This document shows positions 5,384-7,484 of a stretch of DNA of 7,484 bases, in pieces. Below the pieces are notes generated by a model. It was not told the DNA's origin. It saw only the letters and a program-made list of their open reading frames with translations, and searched no databases. The stretch comes from Bacteroidales bacterium UBA4353 (GTDB lineage Bacteria > Bacteroidota > Bacteroidia > Bacteroidales > Paludibacteraceae): assembly GCA_002394025.1 (NCBI GenBank), contig DGSV01000102.1, positions 1-7,484 on the forward strand, written 5' to 3'. Both the position numbers and the translations under genes were made by a program. Position 1 is the first letter of the stretch. Each line of letters begins with the position of its first letter.

Positions 5384-7219
5384 TTATTTTTGCATTTGCC
5401 AGAGTTTTGTATAGTATCCGTTTAATGCAAGAAGTTGTTCATGCTGTCCTTGTTCCACTATTTTACCTTCGTGCATAACACATATATGGTTAGCGCGTTT
5501 TATTGTCGATAGTCTGTGCGCCACAACCAGTGTAGTTCTGTTTTGCATGAGATTGTTGAGCGCTTCCTGCACGAGTTTCTCACTTTCAGTATCGAGTGCC
5601 GATGTTGCTTCGTCGAGAATCAGTATAGGCGGGTTTTTGAGCACTGCTCTTGCTATAGAAATGCGTTGGCGTTGCCCCCCCGAGAGTCGCGAACCGCGGT
5701 CACCGACAAGGGTGTTGTAGCCATTCTCGGTTTGCATGATGAAATCATGAGCATTAGCGATTTTCGCTGCCGCGACAACTTGTTCCATAGTAGCGTTGGG
5801 CATACCGAAAGCTATGTTATTGAAGAACGTATCGTTGAAAAGAATGGGGTCTTGATTGACATTACCCATCAAGGCCCTCAAGTCAGCCGAGGCAAGGTCC
5901 CGTACGTCAATACCATCAATAGTTACAGCACCTTGCTGTACGTCATAAAAGCGTGGCAACAAGTCAAGCATGGTTGTTTTTCCCGAGCCGCTTTGCCCTA
6001 CGAGAGCTACTGTTTTGCCTTTGAAAATCTTAAGGCTTACTCCTCGTATAACTTCACGTTCATTATTATAGGAGAAGTGTACGTCATGATATTCTATCTC
6101 ATGCTCAAAAGTCTTGAGTGGGGTGGGGTTTTCAGGATCTTTGATTGAGTTTTCCGCTTTGAGAATTTTGTCAATACGCTCAAGAGACGCCATACCTTTT
6201 CTTATGCTATATACAGCTCTTGACAGATCCTTGGCGGGGTTGATAATCGAGTAGAAAATAATGAGGTAGTAGATAAATTCCGCGGCATCTATGGTACTTT
6301 TTTCAGCCAGTATCAGTCCACCTCCGAACCAGAGCAGTATCGCTATCATTGCTGTGCCGAGAAATTCCGATGTCGGGTGTGCAAATTCGTAGCGCCAGTT
6401 TAGGCGATTGAAAGTGCGTCGTGTTGTCTCGTTGAGTTTTGCAAAGCGTTGACTGAGTTTGTTTTCTGCATTGAAAGCCTTGACTATTCGTAATCCGCCG
6501 AGCGACTCCTCAATTTGCGTGAGCAATTGTCCTGTGAGAGTTTGCCCTTCGAGTGATTTGCGCTTGAGAGTGCTACCTATAATGCTGATAATCCCGCCTC
6601 CGATTGGTAGCAGCACGAGTACGAAAAGCGTGAGTTGCCAACTGATGCTGAAGAGGGTAATCATGTATATTGTTATCATGATAGGGTTCTTAAACATCAT
6701 GTCAAGCGAACTCATAAGAGAGTATTCAACCTCTACGACATCATTTGTCATTCGTGACATGATGTCTCCCTTGTGCTCTTCGGTGAAATAGCCCATGGGT
6801 AGGCTAATGATTTTGTCATAGAGTTGTTGCCTGAGGTCCCTAAGTACACCGGTGCGAATAGGTATCATGAAAAATGTACCGAGATATGAAGATCCGGTTT
6901 TGAGGAGCGCCGTACCTACGAGGAACATACCGAGCAGAAATAGAACCCACGGAGCTCCTGAGATGCCTATCTGCTCGTTGATTTGAAAAAAGATGTTGTT
7001 CTTTATGGCGCTAAAAATATCACTCATGGGCATAGACCAATCCCACGATTGATAGATGAGTTCGGTGTTGTTAATTCCAAAAAGTATTTGCAGTAATGGT
7101 ATTACCGTGGCAAATGAAAATACACCGAATATCGTCGCCAAGAAGTGGAAGACGATATTCAGTGCTATTTCTTTCTTGTATGGTGGCGCAAAGCGCTTAA
7201 GCAAAATCCAAAAATCCAT
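5384..7219 (-). CDS. MsbA-type ABC exporter, fused permease and ATPase half-transporter
   Basis: The 611 residues are typical of a half-transporter that works as a dimer in the inner membrane. The N-terminal part (about 1-340) is a type I exporter membrane domain with about six segments, near 20-45, 90-117, 172-192, 194-216, 285-304 and 310-330. The ATPase domain (about 370-611) has Walker A GQSGSGKT at 408-415, Q-loop Gln456, signature LSGGQ at 512-516, Walker B ILILDE at 532-537 with catalytic Glu537, D-loop SALD at 540-543 and switch His568. All are intact, so it should hydrolyse ATP. Overall form resembles MsbA, the lipid A flippase, but multidrug and peptide exporters share it, and the sequence alone does not fix the substrate. 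It starts 25 bases after the punA stop. The unknown membrane protein follows after 17 bases. No Bacteroidota -7 element is seen in the gap upstream, so it is probably transcribed with punA. Confidence 0.95.
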   Translation of the reverse strand: MDFWILLKRFAPPYKKEIALNIVFHFLATIFGVFSFATVIPLLQILFGINNTELIYQSWDWSMPMSDIFSAIKNNIFFQINEQIGISGAPWVLFLLGMFLVGTALLKTGSSYLGTFFMIPIRTGVLRDLRQQLYDKIISLPMGYFTEEHKGDIMSRMTNDVVEVEYSLMSSLDMMFKNPIMITIYMITLFSISWQLTLFVLVLLPIGGGIISIIGSTLKRKSLEGQTLTGQLLTQIEESLGGLRIVKAFNAENKLSQRFAKLNETTRRTFNRLNWRYEFAHPTSEFLGTAMIAILLWFGGGLILAEKSTIDAAEFIYYLIIFYSIINPAKDLSRAVYSIRKGMASLERIDKILKAENSIKDPENPTPLKTFEHEIEYHDVHFSYNNEREVIRGVSLKIFKGKTVALVGQSGSGKTTMLDLLPRFYDVQQGAVTIDGIDVRDLASADLRALMGNVNQDPILFNDTFFNNIAFGMPNATMEQVVAAAKIANAHDFIMQTENGYNTLVGDRGSRLSGGQRQRISIARAVLKNPPILILDEATSALDTESEKLVQEALNNLMQNRTTLVVAHRLSTIKRANHICVMHEGKIVEQGQHEQLLALNGYYTKLWQMQK

Positions 7220-7244
7220 GAGTGATATTCACGCGAATAAAATA

Positions 7245-7484
7245 TTATGAGTTAATGAGTTCAGTGATAATATGTGTCATTAGCGGTTGACGTTCATTGC
7301 CTATTTTCTGTACTTCTTCGTGCGATACTTCAACGATTTTTCCTTCCACTCCGAGGTCCGTTATGATGCTCAGTCCGAAGACTTTCATGCCCATGTGATT
7401 AGCCACGATAACTTCAGGTACCGTACTCATGCCTACCGCATCACCGCCTATGATTCTGAAGTATTTATACTCTGCCGGTGTTTC
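7245..7484 (-). CDS. punA: Purine nucleoside phosphorylase, C-terminal part (cut by window edge)
   Basis: The last 79 residues and the stop of a trimeric PNP/MTAP-family enzyme are present; the N-terminal two thirds lie beyond the right edge. The family splits purine nucleosides with phosphate into free base and ribose-1-phosphate in the cytoplasmic salvage pathway. The visible part opens with ETPAEYKYF, where the first Glu matches the catalytic-site Glu201 of mammalian PNP. DAVGMSTVPEVIVA follows, containing the equivalents of Met219 and Ser220. FGLSIITDLG then aligns without gaps to the mammalian FGFSLITNKV segment, with Asp (codon 7356-7358) in place of the base-binding Asn243. That position sets the preference for 6-oxo or 6-aminopurines in this superfamily, so the true substrate may differ from inosine and guanosine. 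The ABC exporter starts 25 bases after the stop. The family call is firm; the exact specificity is not. Confidence 0.92.
   Translation of the reverse strand, partial: ETPAEYKYFRIIGGDAVGMSTVPEVIVANHMGMKVFGLSIITDLGVEGKIVEVSHEEVQKIGNERQPLMTHIITELINS

Noticed and set aside
5516..6148. A 210-codon open frame on the plus strand opposite the ABC ATPase domain
   Set aside because: It lies antisense to the conserved Walker B, signature and Walker A codons of the exporter, and its translation resembles no protein family.

Overview
The window looks like ordinary chromosome from a Bacteroidota species, most likely of the order Bacteroidales. Three things point there. Two promoters have the Bacteroidota form (TTG near -33 and TAnnTTTG near -7) instead of the sigma70 form. 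Starts lack clear Shine-Dalgarno sequences. The PheS, SerB, DnaE and PNP proteins carry features I associate with that phylum, such as a four-cysteine insert in PheS, a charged insert in the DnaE PHP domain, and two ACT domains before the SerB phosphatase. I cannot name the genus.

Layout. Positions 1-2386 (minus strand) hold the start of dnaE, cut by the window edge and missing from a simple stop-to-stop ORF search because it has no stop in the window, and pheS directly upstream of it. They are 3 bases apart, so they are probably one transcript. Positions 2387-2481 are a compact divergent intergenic region with two overlapping promoters, one for pheS-dnaE and one for serB. Positions 2482-3699 (plus strand) are serB, a phosphoserine phosphatase. 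Positions 3700-3780 separate two convergent genes and hold a perfect 21-bp hairpin that probably ends transcription from both sides. Positions 3781-7484 (minus strand) are a tightly spaced set read in the order punA (only its C-terminal part is present), an MsbA-type ABC exporter, an unrecognised single-pass membrane protein, and a secreted CapA-type metallophosphatase-like protein. The gaps of 25, 17 and 17 bases fit one operon.

How the genes work together. pheS-dnaE and serB are housekeeping genes (translation, replication and serine synthesis). The punA-to-capA set mixes purine salvage with three envelope proteins. The exporter, the unknown anchored protein and the CapA-like protein may share an envelope role, but only their adjacency suggests this. 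I find no mobile element, CRISPR array, tRNA, rRNA or phage gene, and no stretch above 300 bases without a gene. I see no convincing undescribed system. The points most worth a second look are the Asp at the purine-specificity position of the PNP, the overlapping divergent promoters, and the unknown protein between the exporter and the CapA-like gene.
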